Assembly: GCF_001015055.1 (NCBI RefSeq)
Contig: NZ_BBWZ01000040.1
Coordinates: 1-41,504 of the forward strand
DNA: 41,504 nucleotides
Direction of reading: 5' to 3'
Source of the DNA: Aneurinibacillus tyrosinisolvens
Lineage (GTDB): Bacteria > Bacillota > Bacilli > Aneurinibacillales > Aneurinibacillaceae
In this document: one piece after another, positions 1 through 5,945 of the stretch
Position numbering within the stretch: position 1 is the first letter of the stretch
How the letters are laid out: the number at the start of each line of letters is the position of its first letter
The notes under the pieces: generated by a model
What the model was told of the DNA's origin: nothing
Databases searched by the model: none
What the model saw: the letters and a program-made list of their open reading frames with translations, nothing else
Program-made: the position numbers and the translations under genes

Positions 1-1
1 A

Positions 2-187
2 GACCATACCGAAGAAGTCAAGCTGTATGTATTACTGAAGTGGCTGATGAAATATGATGTGAAGGATGAATGGATGCGTGAGTACGAGAGTGCGGTACAG
101 AATGGGGTTGAACCACGTAGTGGCTTGAAAAAGATGCACACTTATATTCAGCGAGAGGGTAAGCTGCCGAATTATATATTTTGGTAA
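2..187 (+). CDS. C-terminal part of an unknown protein (cut by window edge)
   Basis: An open frame enters from the left edge and ends with TAA, giving 61 residues rich in charged and aromatic amino acids and ending in NYIFW. The start lies outside the window. I do not recognise the family. The Lys/Glu/Trp-rich helical composition resembles phage-associated or DUF proteins, but that is only an impression. A series of minus-strand terminators follows it. Confidence 0.5.
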   Translation, partial: DHTEEVKLYVLLKWLMKYDVKDEWMREYESAVQNGVEPRSGLKKMHTYIQREGKLPNYIFW

Positions 188-237
188 ACTTCACTAGCGT
201 TGCATTAAATTTTCAACATGGCGTGAAGGAAAAGAGC

Positions 238-264
238 AATAAAAAAGGCCGGCACTAGGTCGGC
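238..264 (-). terminator. Rho-independent terminator
   Basis: Stem GCCGGC/GTCGGC (one G-U pair) with loop ACTAG, next to an A-tract that becomes a T-run on the minus strand. Confidence 0.6.
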
Positions 265-440
265 AATAGAAAAATTGGTTAGTGCATAAATGAAGTTGTA
301 CTTCCAATATAACAGGAAGATGATCCGAATAGTTAAAAATCATATCATTACAGCTATTTCTAATGTAAATGAGCAGAAATAGGAAATGAAGGAGGATGGG
401 GAGGCTGACAATGAAAGCTAATAAATAATATTCAATTTTC

Positions 441-473
441 AAATAAAAAATACCTCCTGTAATATTCAGGAGG
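441..473 (-). terminator. Rho-independent terminator
   Basis: Perfect 7-bp stem CCTCCTG/CAGGAGG with a 7-nt loop. The minus-strand transcript continues into TATTTTTTATTT. Confidence 0.7.
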
Positions 474-560
474 ACAAGAAAAGGGTTCTTTAAGGGAGTA
501 AAGTGAAGTTCAAAAAGTTTCGTCCCTAACTATTTACCCTTGTAGCATAAATTGAAACAT

Positions 561-595
561 AAAAAATCCCCTTCCAGACAAGTGGCTGGAAGGGG
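561..595 (-). terminator. Rho-independent terminator
   Basis: Perfect 10-bp stem CCCCTTCCAG/CTGGAAGGGG with an 8-nt loop, followed on the minus strand by ATTTTTT. Confidence 0.75.
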
Positions 596-650
596 GGTAG
601 GAGTTTTTGGAGTATTATTATGTTTCCCATTAAATTAAATCCTATACATA

Positions 651-683
651 AAAATTCCCCTCCTGGATGCAGCAAGAGGGGAA
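651..683 (-). terminator. Rho-independent terminator
   Basis: Stem TTCCCCTC/GAGGGGAA of 8 bp with a 13-nt loop; a short T-run follows on the minus strand. Confidence 0.6.
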
Positions 684-751
684 CTTCTAGGGGGCGAGCT
701 TTAACACATCGCTCAATATTTAATACGAGTTTAACTGTTTAAAGGTTGCAG

Positions 752-791
752 AATAAAAAAACGCCCTCTCCTGATTTTTACCTGGGAGAGG
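752..791 (-). terminator. Rho-independent terminator
   Basis: Stem CCTCTCC/GGAGAGG followed on the minus strand by GGCGTTTTTTT. It sits just beyond the stop of the small membrane ORF at 806-922 and probably terminates that gene. Confidence 0.7.
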
Positions 792-805
792 ATAAAGTTA
801 AGTCA

Positions 806-922
806 TTAATTTCTTCGAATAATCAAATACACGATTAGCCCCATAATAGGGAAGAACAAGATTGCTAATAGAACAATGATGGCGTACCAACGAGTAAGGC
901 CGTCCCAGCGAGGGAGCGGCCT
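806..922 (-). pseudogene. Small single-span membrane protein lacking a start codon
   Basis: A 38-codon minus-strand frame ends in TAA with its own terminator just behind it. It has a basic/aromatic lead (PRWDGLTRWY), one strongly hydrophobic segment of about 21 residues (AIIVLLAILFFPIMGLIVYLI) and a basic tail (RRN), a typical small tail-anchored membrane peptide. No ATG, GTG or TTG exists in frame before the hydrophobic segment, and the frame is closed upstream by TAA. The hairpin AAGGCCG/CGGCCTT directly upstream looks like another gene's terminator without its T-run, so a deletion may have joined that terminator to the middle of this gene. The family is unknown. Confidence 0.45.
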
Positions 923-929
923 TTAGGTT

Positions 930-1043
930 TTAGAGACTACGACGACGACGGCGGCAACGAACCACTACAATTCTGTTTCTGCAGCGAAAGACTACACTTT
1001 GGCCAGGTCTCAGTGTAACAACTTGTACAGGGCGGCGTGCTAT
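930..1043 (-). CDS. Arginine-rich 37-residue protein with a possible AUA start
   Basis: A complete Shine-Dalgarno (AGGAGGTGAT) lies 7 nt, counted from GGAGG, before an ATA codon that opens a 37-codon frame ending in TAA. No ATG, GTG or TTG is available near this site. The peptide has a beta-like front (RRPVQVVTLRPGQSVVFR), two cysteines and a tail of five consecutive arginines. Basic peptides of this kind occur as spore or nucleic-acid-binding proteins, but I do not recognise this one. The ideal spacing argues that ATA is either a rare non-canonical start or an ATG-to-ATA mutation that weakened the gene. Confidence 0.45.
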   Translation of the reverse strand: MARRPVQVVTLRPGQSVVFRCRNRIVVVRCRRRRRSL

Positions 1044-1190
1044 AGTTATCACCTCCTATAATGCGTTATGTAATATCGTATGTATAGGGTTGTGCTTTTG
1101 TTTGGACAAGTGTTATAGGAAAAGCGCCTTTTGTTATCTTCTTTTATTTTTTTGAAAAATATCGAATCATGTCACATTTTTGTTTTTTTG

Positions 1191-1199
1191 TGATATGAT
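1191..1199 (+). promoter_or_regulatory. Probable extended -10 promoter of the riboswitch transcript
   Basis: TGATATGAT gives an extended -10 element (TG-N-TATGAT) a few bases before the first riboswitch stem. The upstream -35 is T-rich and poorly defined, as is usual for extended -10 promoters. Confidence 0.5.
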
Positions 1200-1202
1200 A
1201 GT

Positions 1203-1292
1203 CCTGGCTGAAAGGGCGCACTTATCGAAAGGTAAGGACGCAAAACTATAGGGGCTTCTATCTTAGGATATGCCAGCCAGTTACCGGGGGGA
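1203..1292 (+). ncRNA. Cyclic di-GMP class I (GEMM-I) riboswitch
   Basis: The segment shows the GEMM-I layout. Closing stem CTGGCTG (1204-1210) pairs with CAGCCAG (1274-1280). A GAAA tetraloop stem is followed by the signature GGACGCAAA. A second hairpin leads into GCCAGCCAGTTACCG, matching the conserved 3' GCC-GG-TTACCG element. GEMM-I aptamers bind c-di-GMP and control motility, biofilm and surface genes. The aptamer ends only a few bases before GGGGGGAT and an ATG at 1298, so control of ribosome access is plausible; no separate terminator hairpin lies between aptamer and ORF. A diguanylate cyclase gene lies further along the window at 18 kb. Confidence 0.85.
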
Positions 1293-1297
1293 TATTT

Positions 1298-1387
1298 ATG
1301 AGAATAGACGTAATAAGTACACCAGAACCCGTTGAGGAATTCTTCTTTTTGCTTGAGAAGTTTCCAGATGAACCAAAACATTCATAA
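1298..1387 (+). CDS. 29-residue ORF under the c-di-GMP riboswitch
   Basis: ATG follows a GGGGGG ribosome binding site by 6 nt, right behind the GEMM-I aptamer. The peptide is acidic and Phe/Pro-containing (STPEPVEEFFFLLEKFPDE in its core) with no obvious signal peptide or domain. It ends in TAA and is followed by a terminator at 1441-1475, so aptamer, ORF and terminator form a complete transcription unit. I do not recognise the peptide. It could be a functional micropeptide or the remains of a longer regulated gene. Confidence 0.5.
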   Translation: MRIDVISTPEPVEEFFFLLEKFPDEPKHS

Positions 1388-1440
1388 CCAGTTAACGAAG
1401 CATTGCCGACTGTAGAAATAATGACGATTATTAAACATGA

Positions 1441-1475
1441 AAAGCCGTTACTAAAGAGACGGCCTTTTTGTTTGT
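1441..1475 (+). terminator. Terminator of the riboswitch transcript
   Basis: Stem GCCGT/ACGGC with a 10-nt loop followed by CTTTTTGTTT. Confidence 0.65.
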
Positions 1476-1480
1476 AGAAA

Positions 1481-1511
1481 ATTATTTACTCCGTAACAAA
1501 GTAAATAATTA
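1481..1511. promoter_or_regulatory. Perfect 11-bp inverted repeat, candidate Lrp-family operator
   Basis: AATTATTTACT and AGTAAATAATT are perfect inverted arms separated by 9 nt, ending 26 nt before the Lrp-type start codon. Lrp/AsnC regulators commonly bind AT-rich palindromes at their own promoters, so autoregulation is the natural reading (inference). Confidence 0.55.
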
Positions 1512-1537
1512 GGAACAGGAAATAAAAGGAGTAGGCG

Positions 1538-2020
1538 ATGAGGGAGCTAGATAAGTTAGATAAAGAAATTATAAAGATGTTACAAGAAGATGCTCGTTAT
1601 TCCTATACTTTAATGGCCGAAGAGCTCGGGGTAAGCGAAGGTACGATTAGAGGTAGGATTAATAGAATGTTGGAAGATAAGGTTTTCGAATTCATAATTA
1701 ATAGCGAACCGGAAAAGGTTGGATTACCTGTTTCGGCTGTTATTTCTATATCCACCAATCTTGGATATCAAGAGAAGGTTGCCCAGGAACTCGTTCCACT
1801 AAGCGAGGTCGGCTTTATTGCTGCTTGTTCTGGCCTGCATGACTTAATTATCCAGGCATACTTCACTTCTAATGGGGAACTTATGAAATTTACAAATGAA
1901 AAGTTAGGTAACATTGAAGGGATTTCCTCCATTAGTGTTTCTATTGAGTTAAGGGAATACAAAAATAGCTTTAGTTACTTAGCTTATGAAGAGGAAGAAA
2001 AACTTGTTTTGAATCTTTGA
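1538..2020 (+). CDS. Lrp/AsnC family transcriptional regulator
   Basis: The 160-residue product has an AsnC-type winged HTH in residues 1-60 (LDKLDKEIIKMLQEDAR, then a recognition helix with SEGTIRGRINRM) and a RAM ligand-binding domain from about residue 65 to 145. Family members form octamers that bind amino acids and control metabolic genes. The start is supported by AAAGGAG placed 7-8 nt before ATG. A perfect inverted repeat lies upstream. The YjfB-like gene follows 58 nt downstream and may be co-transcribed. The C-terminal 15 residues are acidic and extend past the usual domain end. The target is not evident. Confidence 0.85.
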   Translation: MRELDKLDKEIIKMLQEDARYSYTLMAEELGVSEGTIRGRINRMLEDKVFEFIINSEPEKVGLPVSAVISISTNLGYQEKVAQELVPLSEVGFIAACSGLHDLIIQAYFTSNGELMKFTNEKLGNIEGISSISVSIELREYKNSFSYLAYEEEEKLVLNL

Positions 2021-2078
2021 GTTTCTATCAATGAGGTTCCTTTACCGATAATTTAAGTAAGTGAAAAGAGGTGATAAC

Positions 2079-2255
2079 ATGGATATAGCAGCAGTTGCAA
2101 CAAACCTAAAAGCAATTTCAATTGGTAGTCAAGTAGGTATAGCCGTTACTAAGAAAGTTATGGATTCACAGAAAGCTGATGGAGAGCAAATGATTCAGTT
2201 ATTAGAACGAAGTGTCTCGCCAAATCTTGGAGGAAACATTGATACTCGTATTTAA
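2079..2255 (+). CDS. YjfB family putative motility protein
   Basis: The 58-residue product begins MDIAAVATNL, continues with a helix containing GIAVTKKVMDSQ and ends with PNLGGNIDTRI, the hallmark layout of the YjfB family (in B. subtilis linked to the motility regulon). An upstream in-frame GTG at 2061 is rejected because AAGAGGTGAT lies directly before the ATG at 2079. The gene sits behind the Lrp-type regulator and ends in a terminator. Molecular function is not known for the family. Confidence 0.8.
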   Translation: MDIAAVATNLKAISIGSQVGIAVTKKVMDSQKADGEQMIQLLERSVSPNLGGNIDTRI

Positions 2256-2283
2256 AAGTCATCCTTAACGGATGGCTTTTTAT
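2256..2283 (+). terminator. Terminator after the YjfB gene
   Basis: Stem GTCATCC/GGATGGC (one G-U pair) followed by TTTTTAT. Confidence 0.75.
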
Positions 2284-2357
2284 CTTGCCGTGGAGGTGGG
2301 TGGTGATGTAAATGGCGGGAAAATAAATCTTAAGGGTGTCTTTTTTATTTAAAGCAA

Positions 2358-2382
2358 ACAAAAAAGCCGCTTTTACACGGCC
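2358..2382 (-). terminator. Terminator of the 66-residue minus-strand gene
   Basis: Stem GCCG/CGGC with flanking pairs, followed on the minus strand by TTTTTTGTTTG, immediately after the stop codon. Confidence 0.6.
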
Positions 2383-2582
2383 TATTCTGGGTAATTTGGC
2401 TTTGCCTCTAATTCGTTTATCTTAATTGATTGTTTGGCTTTCTCTTCACCAAAAAAAATATTGGTTTTCTCTGCCAGATTTGCTTCACGAACAACATCAG
2501 GATCACCAGCAAATTCACTATTCATTACATCATTGGCTTTTGGACTCCCTGGCCCTGGGACTATCAACTTTTCGTCTGACAT
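2382..2582 (-). CDS. Hypothetical acidic 66-residue protein
   Basis: Starts at ATG with GAAAGGACG upstream; in-frame codons further upstream lack a ribosome binding site. The product begins MSDEKLIVPGPGSPKAND, is hydrophilic, has no cysteine or hydrophobic segment and looks intrinsically disordered. It ends directly before a terminator. Small soluble proteins like this are common in spore-formers, but I cannot assign a family. Confidence 0.55.
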   Translation of the reverse strand: MSDEKLIVPGPGSPKANDVMNSEFAGDPDVVREANLAEKTNIFFGEEKAKQSIKINELEAKPNYPE

Positions 2583-2701
2583 GAAATCCGTCCTTTCGGT
2601 TGGTATAACGTTAGTATGCATTAACAAACTGATGTTATTCGAGGGAGTTATTGGGATATCAGATAAAGTATGATGTGAAGTAATACTTGATATAATTACT
2701 T

Positions 2702-2730
2702 AAGCATCCGTCGAGGTGCTTTTCTTTTGT
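2702..2730 (+). terminator. Rho-independent terminator without a recognisable gene
   Basis: Stem AAGCATC/GAGGTGCTT (imperfect) followed by TTCTTTTG. No convincing plus-strand gene precedes it. Confidence 0.5.
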
Positions 2731-2758
2731 AAAAAAACCCTATATTTTGTATAGGGTT
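2731..2758 (-). terminator. Terminator of the zinc-ribbon gene
   Basis: Stem ACCCTATA/TATAGGGT overlapping the stop codon, with seven T residues following on the minus strand. Confidence 0.75.
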
Positions 2759-2942
2759 AAATGCTTTTTTTCATACCACACTCTTTACATTCTCTGACTA
2801 AATTATGATCCTTGATAGAGTTACTGAAACGGGCACTCCCACAATTATCACAGCGCCCACTGATAACGTCAGGGTGTTCTTTGTAATCATAAATAATGGT
2901 TGTGTCATAACTGTTATATTTTTTTGTGTGATCTTCAATCAA
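2757..2942 (-). CDS. Small zinc-ribbon-like protein
   Basis: The 61-residue product carries CDNC and CKEC pairs about 20 residues apart (CxxC-x17-CxxC), a zinc-ribbon arrangement, after an N-terminal Tyr/Asp-rich segment. The start is a TTG placed 6-7 nt after AAGGTGA; no in-frame ATG is available. Its terminator overlaps the stop. Such ribbons bind zinc and act in nucleic-acid or protein contacts; the specific role is unknown. Confidence 0.55.
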   Translation of the reverse strand: MIEDHTKKYNSYDTTIIYDYKEHPDVISGRCDNCGSARFSNSIKDHNLVRECKECGMKKSI

Positions 2943-3097
2943 TATGTATCACCTTCATGTTGGATTTAACTTATATATCATATCAGATAAATAGTAAGGG
3001 AGGTAGAGTGCATGGAAAGAGAAAATAATTCGTAGGAACAGGGAATCTCTTTCCTGATATTGAATTAATAAATGTAGTATCTTGAAACAAGGGTTTT

Positions 3098-3283
3098 ATG
3101 GTAATGAGAAGTGAACACCCCAATTTTGGGCGATTGGAAACCCAACTTTCCGAATTAGTACAGCATGTTGTTAATCACGGAACGTATCACCGCGGGAACT
3201 TCACGACCATGTTACGACAATTAGGACATCAGGGTGCTTCAACGGATTACATTTTTTATTTATATGAAATGGATAAGGAATGA
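3098..3283 (+). pseudogene. DinB family protein, 3' fragment
   Basis: From about residue 8 the frame reads as the last 50 residues of a DinB-family metal-dependent hydrolase: the helix ELVQHVVNHGTYHRGN carries two of the conserved metal-binding histidines (HxxxHxxxH pattern), followed by a LGHQGASTDYIFYLYE end. Intact members are about 150-170 residues, so the N-terminal two thirds are missing, and nothing upstream resembles them. A terminator at 3301-3330 follows. This is a truncated relic, not a working gene. Confidence 0.7.
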
Positions 3284-3300
3284 AAACCACTAGGATTAAT

Positions 3301-3330
3301 AAAAAAGTCACTCTCCGGAGTGGCTTTTAC
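3301..3330 (+). terminator. Terminator of the DinB fragment
   Basis: Stem GTCACTC/GAGTGGC with a 4-nt loop and then TTTTAC. The next open frame starts inside this hairpin, so the T-run was probably shortened by a deletion. Confidence 0.6.
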
Positions 3331-3505
3331 ATCGGGGCAAATAGCACAAAATTTATTTTCTTCATTAGCCTACGCTGATGCCTCAGACGGTGTAACAGCA
3401 TCCACCATCAACACGGATTTTGTAGAACTGGAAGTAGAATTGAAGGTTGCCACCCTCCCGGCAGGATACGCAACCAAAGCGTTCACACCGTACAAATTGG
3501 CCTAG
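3331..3505 (+). pseudogene. Remnant open frame, possibly phage-derived
   Basis: An open frame without its own start (the nearest GTG lies inside the preceding hairpin) encodes about 58 residues beginning SGQIAQNLFSSLAYADAS. I do not recognise it. The next frame (3505-3630) begins in a TAGTG overlap and may be the shifted continuation of the same protein. Phage tail fragments follow directly. Confidence 0.35.
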
Positions 3506-3630
3506 TGAACAGCTACAGATACTCTGTGTCTCGCGTGCGTGAACCATTCCATTACATTATCGAAGAGGGAAAAGGCGACACATGGGAAGCAGAATACCAG
3601 GCATATCTTGAAAGCCAACAGGCGGTATAA
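3505..3630 (+). pseudogene. Remnant frame, shifted continuation of the previous one
   Basis: 41 codons from a GTG overlapping the previous stop, ending in TAA before a terminator. The content (REPFHYIIEEGKGDTWEAEY) is coding-like and hydrophilic but unassigned. No good ribosome binding site is present. Confidence 0.35.
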
Positions 3631-3633
3631 ATC

Positions 3634-3664
3634 AGCGCTTATCCAAATGGGTGAGCGTTTTTTA
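3634..3664 (+). terminator. Rho-independent terminator
   Basis: Nine-bp stem CGCTTATCC/GGGTGAGCG (two G-U pairs) with loop AAAT and six T residues. Confidence 0.7.
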
Positions 3665-3668
3665 GTTG

Positions 3669-3767
3669 TATATCATCCGGACGACAGACGAGCAACGGGA
3701 TAATTCCGGGCGGCTTATTTCCAACATCCAGTGCGAGCACATCTTCTTTGAGCTGTTGGACGAATGA
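3669..3767 (+). pseudogene. Phage tail endopeptidase-like fragment
   Basis: A 32-codon frame with no start reads YIIRTTDEQRDNSGRLISNI, then QCEHIFFELLDE. This matches my memory of the N-terminal part of phage minor structural / prophage endopeptidase tail proteins, where an EQRD-S-G-LISNIQCEH stretch recurs. Both ends are lost. It lies directly behind another gene's terminator, so it marks a deletion joint in a former prophage. Confidence 0.5.
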
Positions 3768-3769
3768 AT

Positions 3770-3930
3770 ATATCGATTACAAAGAATTAATTAATGTCAC
3801 AGCACAAACAGCCCTCTCCAGCGATTCAGTAAATGGGAACGGTCTTTATTTAGGTGGTGGGTCCACTAGTATGCAGTTATTTAAAAATGGTGGAATCAAT
3901 GTTTCTGTTTCAGGTGAATTTTTACGTTGA
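3770..3930 (+). pseudogene. Phage structural protein, C-terminal fragment
   Basis: A frame different from the preceding fragment encodes about 53 residues ending GGSTSMQLFKNGGINVSVSG and FLR before TGA. The Gly/Ser-rich beta pattern is typical of the C-termini of phage tail or baseplate proteins. The start codon available (TTG at 3748) lies within the preceding fragment. A family name is not certain. Confidence 0.4.
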
Positions 3931-4037
3931 AGGAGATAACAGACTTACCTTAATCGCGATTTGATGAATGATTCTAAAATAACTAGTCAAAAATACAAGT
4001 TATAGCAAGTAAAAATCTGGATGAAAGTTGGTGGGCT

Positions 4038-4178
4038 ATGCGCCTTTTGGTTAGAAAATGGCATCAGTTTCGCGCTTGGTATTATGAATTGTTGTTGGAT
4101 GGATGTCTTGACCCAGAAATGAAGGAAAGTATCAGTAGAAAAATTGAACATCATAGAATCAAATGGAGCGCTATGTAG
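4038..4178 (+). CDS. 46-residue hypothetical protein, probably prophage remnant
   Basis: ATG is preceded by GGTGGG at short distance. The product is Trp/Arg-rich and helical (WHQFRAWYYELLLDGCLDPE) and ends in TAG within a strong terminator. A second overlapping frame from the ATG at 4021 is less likely. It lies between phage-like fragments, and I do not recognise it. Confidence 0.4.
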   Translation: MRLLVRKWHQFRAWYYELLLDGCLDPEMKESISRKIEHHRIKWSAM

Positions 4179-4195
4179 GCGCTCCTTTTATTTTG
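4163..4195 (+). terminator. Rho-independent terminator
   Basis: Perfect 7-bp stem GGAGCGC/GCGCTCC followed by TTTTATTTT; it overlaps the stop of the 46-residue ORF. Confidence 0.75.
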
Positions 4196-4224
4196 CCCTG
4201 GAAAAGGGGTGAGGAGGATGTAGG

Positions 4225-4345
4225 ATGGAAAAAACACAAGCAGCCTTAGAAGCTAAGATTCAACACTGTGGTTGATTCTAAAACAGACGATGCAATCAAA
4301 GCATTACAGGCGGCGGGGTACTCTTATGTATTAATTCTCCAATAG
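4225..4345 (+). pseudogene. Small frameshifted gene (phage-like)
   Basis: GAGGAGGATGTAGG precedes an ATG whose frame (MEKTQAALEAKI...) stops after 16 residues at 4275. The adjacent frame continues with coding-like sequence (VVDSKTDDAIKALQAAGYSY) to TAG at 4345. One base change around 4258-4265 would restore a protein of about 40 residues. Its 3' end overlaps the tail of the opposing minus-strand gene. The family is unknown. Confidence 0.35.
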
Positions 4346-4504
4346 TTCATCAATTTGTTTATTGATTAATTGAACCTTTTTGTATATTTCCGCTCGTTCT
4401 TCCCATGACAAATGAGGGTTGATAATCTGACATTTAATCTCCTCCTTTGCCACAACCAAACTTCTAATTTTTATTGTATTGATACTTTCTTTTTTAATCC
4501 CCAT
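4331..4504 (-). CDS. 57-residue helical protein, possibly Spo0E-like
   Basis: AAGGAG sits 8 nt before an ATG that opens a 57-codon minus-strand frame. The product is a predicted two-helix peptide (about residues 8-28 and 34-57) ending QLINKQIDELLEN, which resembles the second helix of Spo0E-type aspartyl-phosphate phosphatases. However, the SQxLD core motif is not clean (INKQID in its place), so the assignment is weak. The true Spo0E-type gene in this window is at 13133. Confidence 0.5.
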   Translation of the reverse strand: MGIKKESINTIKIRSLVVAKEEIKCQIINPHLSWEERAEIYKKVQLINKQIDELLEN

Positions 4505-5055
4505 TGTTTTATCTCCTTATTTAAAAGTTCTTTTTCGCAAATTATAGCAGAAATTACCTGTATTGAATATTAAATTTTCTTTATAGTCAGAAAACGTTTC
4601 TGTTTCTGGTTATGCTGGCATATGCTGTAGTGTATAGCGAAGCTCCGGAAGCGGCGCATAGAGCTTCCCCAGGTATACCATAGCCTCCTTCCAGATGATG
4701 GATAGGGGGCTTTTATTTTGTCCTAAAACGACATGATATGTAATGACATCACATGCTCCAGAAGTCTTCTGCTTTAACGCTTTTATCAACCGGCCACCTG
4801 GGATTCGATTAAGACTAGGCTTTTGCTTTTGACCACTGACCACATTTTTGACCACGCACATAAGTAACGGATATAATTATATATGTAAGTGAATCAATTT
4901 AACGGTGGTAAAACGAGTTGCAAATTCAGTTATTTCTTGTGAGATAAATCCATTGAAGTTTGACCCTCGAAACGACGCATGTGGAGTGCTGTTCACTGTT
5001 AGTAAGAAAGTAGTCCAACGATAGAAACTTACAAATTATAAAAGCCAGAAGGAGA
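4505..5055. other. Intergenic stretch with no convincing gene
   Basis: No Shine-Dalgarno-led gene was found. A minus-strand open frame at 4610-4861 lacks a ribosome binding site and a recognisable product. Three TGACCAC copies lie at its end. Confidence 0.5.
4830..4855. repeat. Three direct copies of TGACCAC
   Basis: TGACCAC occurs at 4830, 4837 and 4849. Read on the minus strand (GTGGTCA), similar iterations occur at the 3' ends of some phage integrase genes, but no integrase is recognisable here. Confidence 0.35.
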
Positions 5056-5508
5056 ATGAATCGTTTGAATAATAAAGAAGCAAAAAATGGGTTACCTCCA
5101 AATTATGAGGAATTAAAAAAATCTGCCAATCGAACGTCGAATTGGAGAGAACGTTTAGGTGCTGTTGAAGAGTTAGGTCAGTGGAAAAGCAAACAAACAA
5201 CCGATTTACTAACTCGTATCATGATTAGTGATGCTGTGTATAAAGTTCAAGAGGCTGCTTTCCATAAGCTCAAAGAATTTGGTGAAGATATTGAATTACC
5301 GTCAAGGAAAAAAGGCGACTTGATTAAAGGAGTAACAAAGATCTTGTTAAGAATTAAGAAGAGTTTGCCAGAAGGTCATACGTTTGAAGAGTTCAAGGAG
5401 AAGTTAAAAAAGATGAGAATTGATGTATATGATACGTACGAAGGCGAAAAGGGAGCGGACTTTGATAAGTGGCTTGAAAACACGTGGGCGTCGTTACCGA
5501 AAAAGTAG
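5056..5508 (+). CDS. HEAT-repeat domain protein
   Basis: The 150-residue product has an N-terminal acidic/Asn-rich segment, then a HEAT-like pair of helices (NWRERLGAVEELGQWKSKQT ... VYKVQEAAFHKLKEFGED, residues about 30-80) and a conserved C-terminal region ending in a Trp-rich motif (FDKWLENTWASL). I recall close Bacillus cereus-group relatives annotated only as HEAT-repeat proteins. GGAG is just 1 nt from the ATG; the in-frame TTG at 5065 has better spacing (10 nt) and could be the true start. A terminator follows. Confidence 0.75.
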   Translation: MNRLNNKEAKNGLPPNYEELKKSANRTSNWRERLGAVEELGQWKSKQTTDLLTRIMISDAVYKVQEAAFHKLKEFGEDIELPSRKKGDLIKGVTKILLRIKKSLPEGHTFEEFKEKLKKMRIDVYDTYEGEKGADFDKWLENTWASLPKK

Positions 5509-5560
5509 AAGGTATTGATAGCGATAAATACCTCCAAGAAATCGTGATGGTCCGTGTATA

Positions 5561-5588
5561 AAACCCTTGTAAATCAAGGGTTTTTATT
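5561..5588 (+). terminator. Terminator after the HEAT-repeat gene
   Basis: Stem AAACCCTTG/CAAGGGTTT with loop TAAAT and then TTATT. Confidence 0.75.
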
Positions 5589-5945
5589 ATGCATCTATTG
5601 AAGAAAGGGAGTGAAAAGTCAATTTTAAATTTGTTATTAGGCATAGGCAACTCTGTAATTTGAACTATTATATATACATTTTATAACATAATTCTACATA
5701 ATTTTCTATTCATAACTGACAAGTAAAGTCGCCTGTAATCGTGGAGTCCGCCGGAGTCCATCGCCGTAATGATTTTTTTTCTATAGAATGCCACATTCAT
5801 CTTTAACCGAATGACAAACGGCTTGATGTTTCCCTCACTTTACACGGCATCTCATGTTTAAATATTGATACTTTTGATAAGAATGGCTACAGGCATACTC
5901 CTAGAGAGTGTTTAATGAAAAATTCATTAACGTGAGGTAATCGAA
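5589..5945. other. Intergenic stretch, nothing recognised
   Basis: AT-rich sequence without an ORF preceded by a ribosome binding site, and without clear repeats. It probably holds the promoter for the small zinc-ribbon gene that follows. Confidence 0.4.

Larger units (their letters stand above)
188..805. other. Gene-poor stretch carrying five minus-strand terminator hairpins
   Basis: About 600 bases hold no convincing gene. They contain five hairpins, each with an A-tract on its left side, that is, a T-tract after the stem when read on the minus strand. No Shine-Dalgarno-led ORF was found between them on either strand. A minus-strand open frame at 194-442 crosses a terminator and has no ribosome binding site. 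The stretch reads as a set of 3' gene ends whose coding parts are gone. Confidence 0.6.

Noticed and set aside
194..442. 82-codon minus-strand open frame
   Set aside because: No ribosome binding site, crosses a terminator hairpin, and the product looks like random AT-rich sequence.
2025..2051. Sigma-D promoter before the YjfB gene
   Set aside because: ACCGATAA resembles the -10, but no TAAA lies at the required distance upstream.
3320..4345. An intact prophage
   Set aside because: Only short fragments in changing frames; no integrase, terminase, capsid or lysis gene is recognisable.
4331..4504. Firm Spo0E assignment for the 57-residue minus-strand protein
   Set aside because: The helix layout is similar but the SQxLD core is missing, so it is kept only as possibly Spo0E-like.
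4610..4861. 83-codon minus-strand open frame
   Set aside because: No ribosome binding site and no recognisable motif; the TGACCAC repeats at its 5' end are a more likely explanation for the odd composition.
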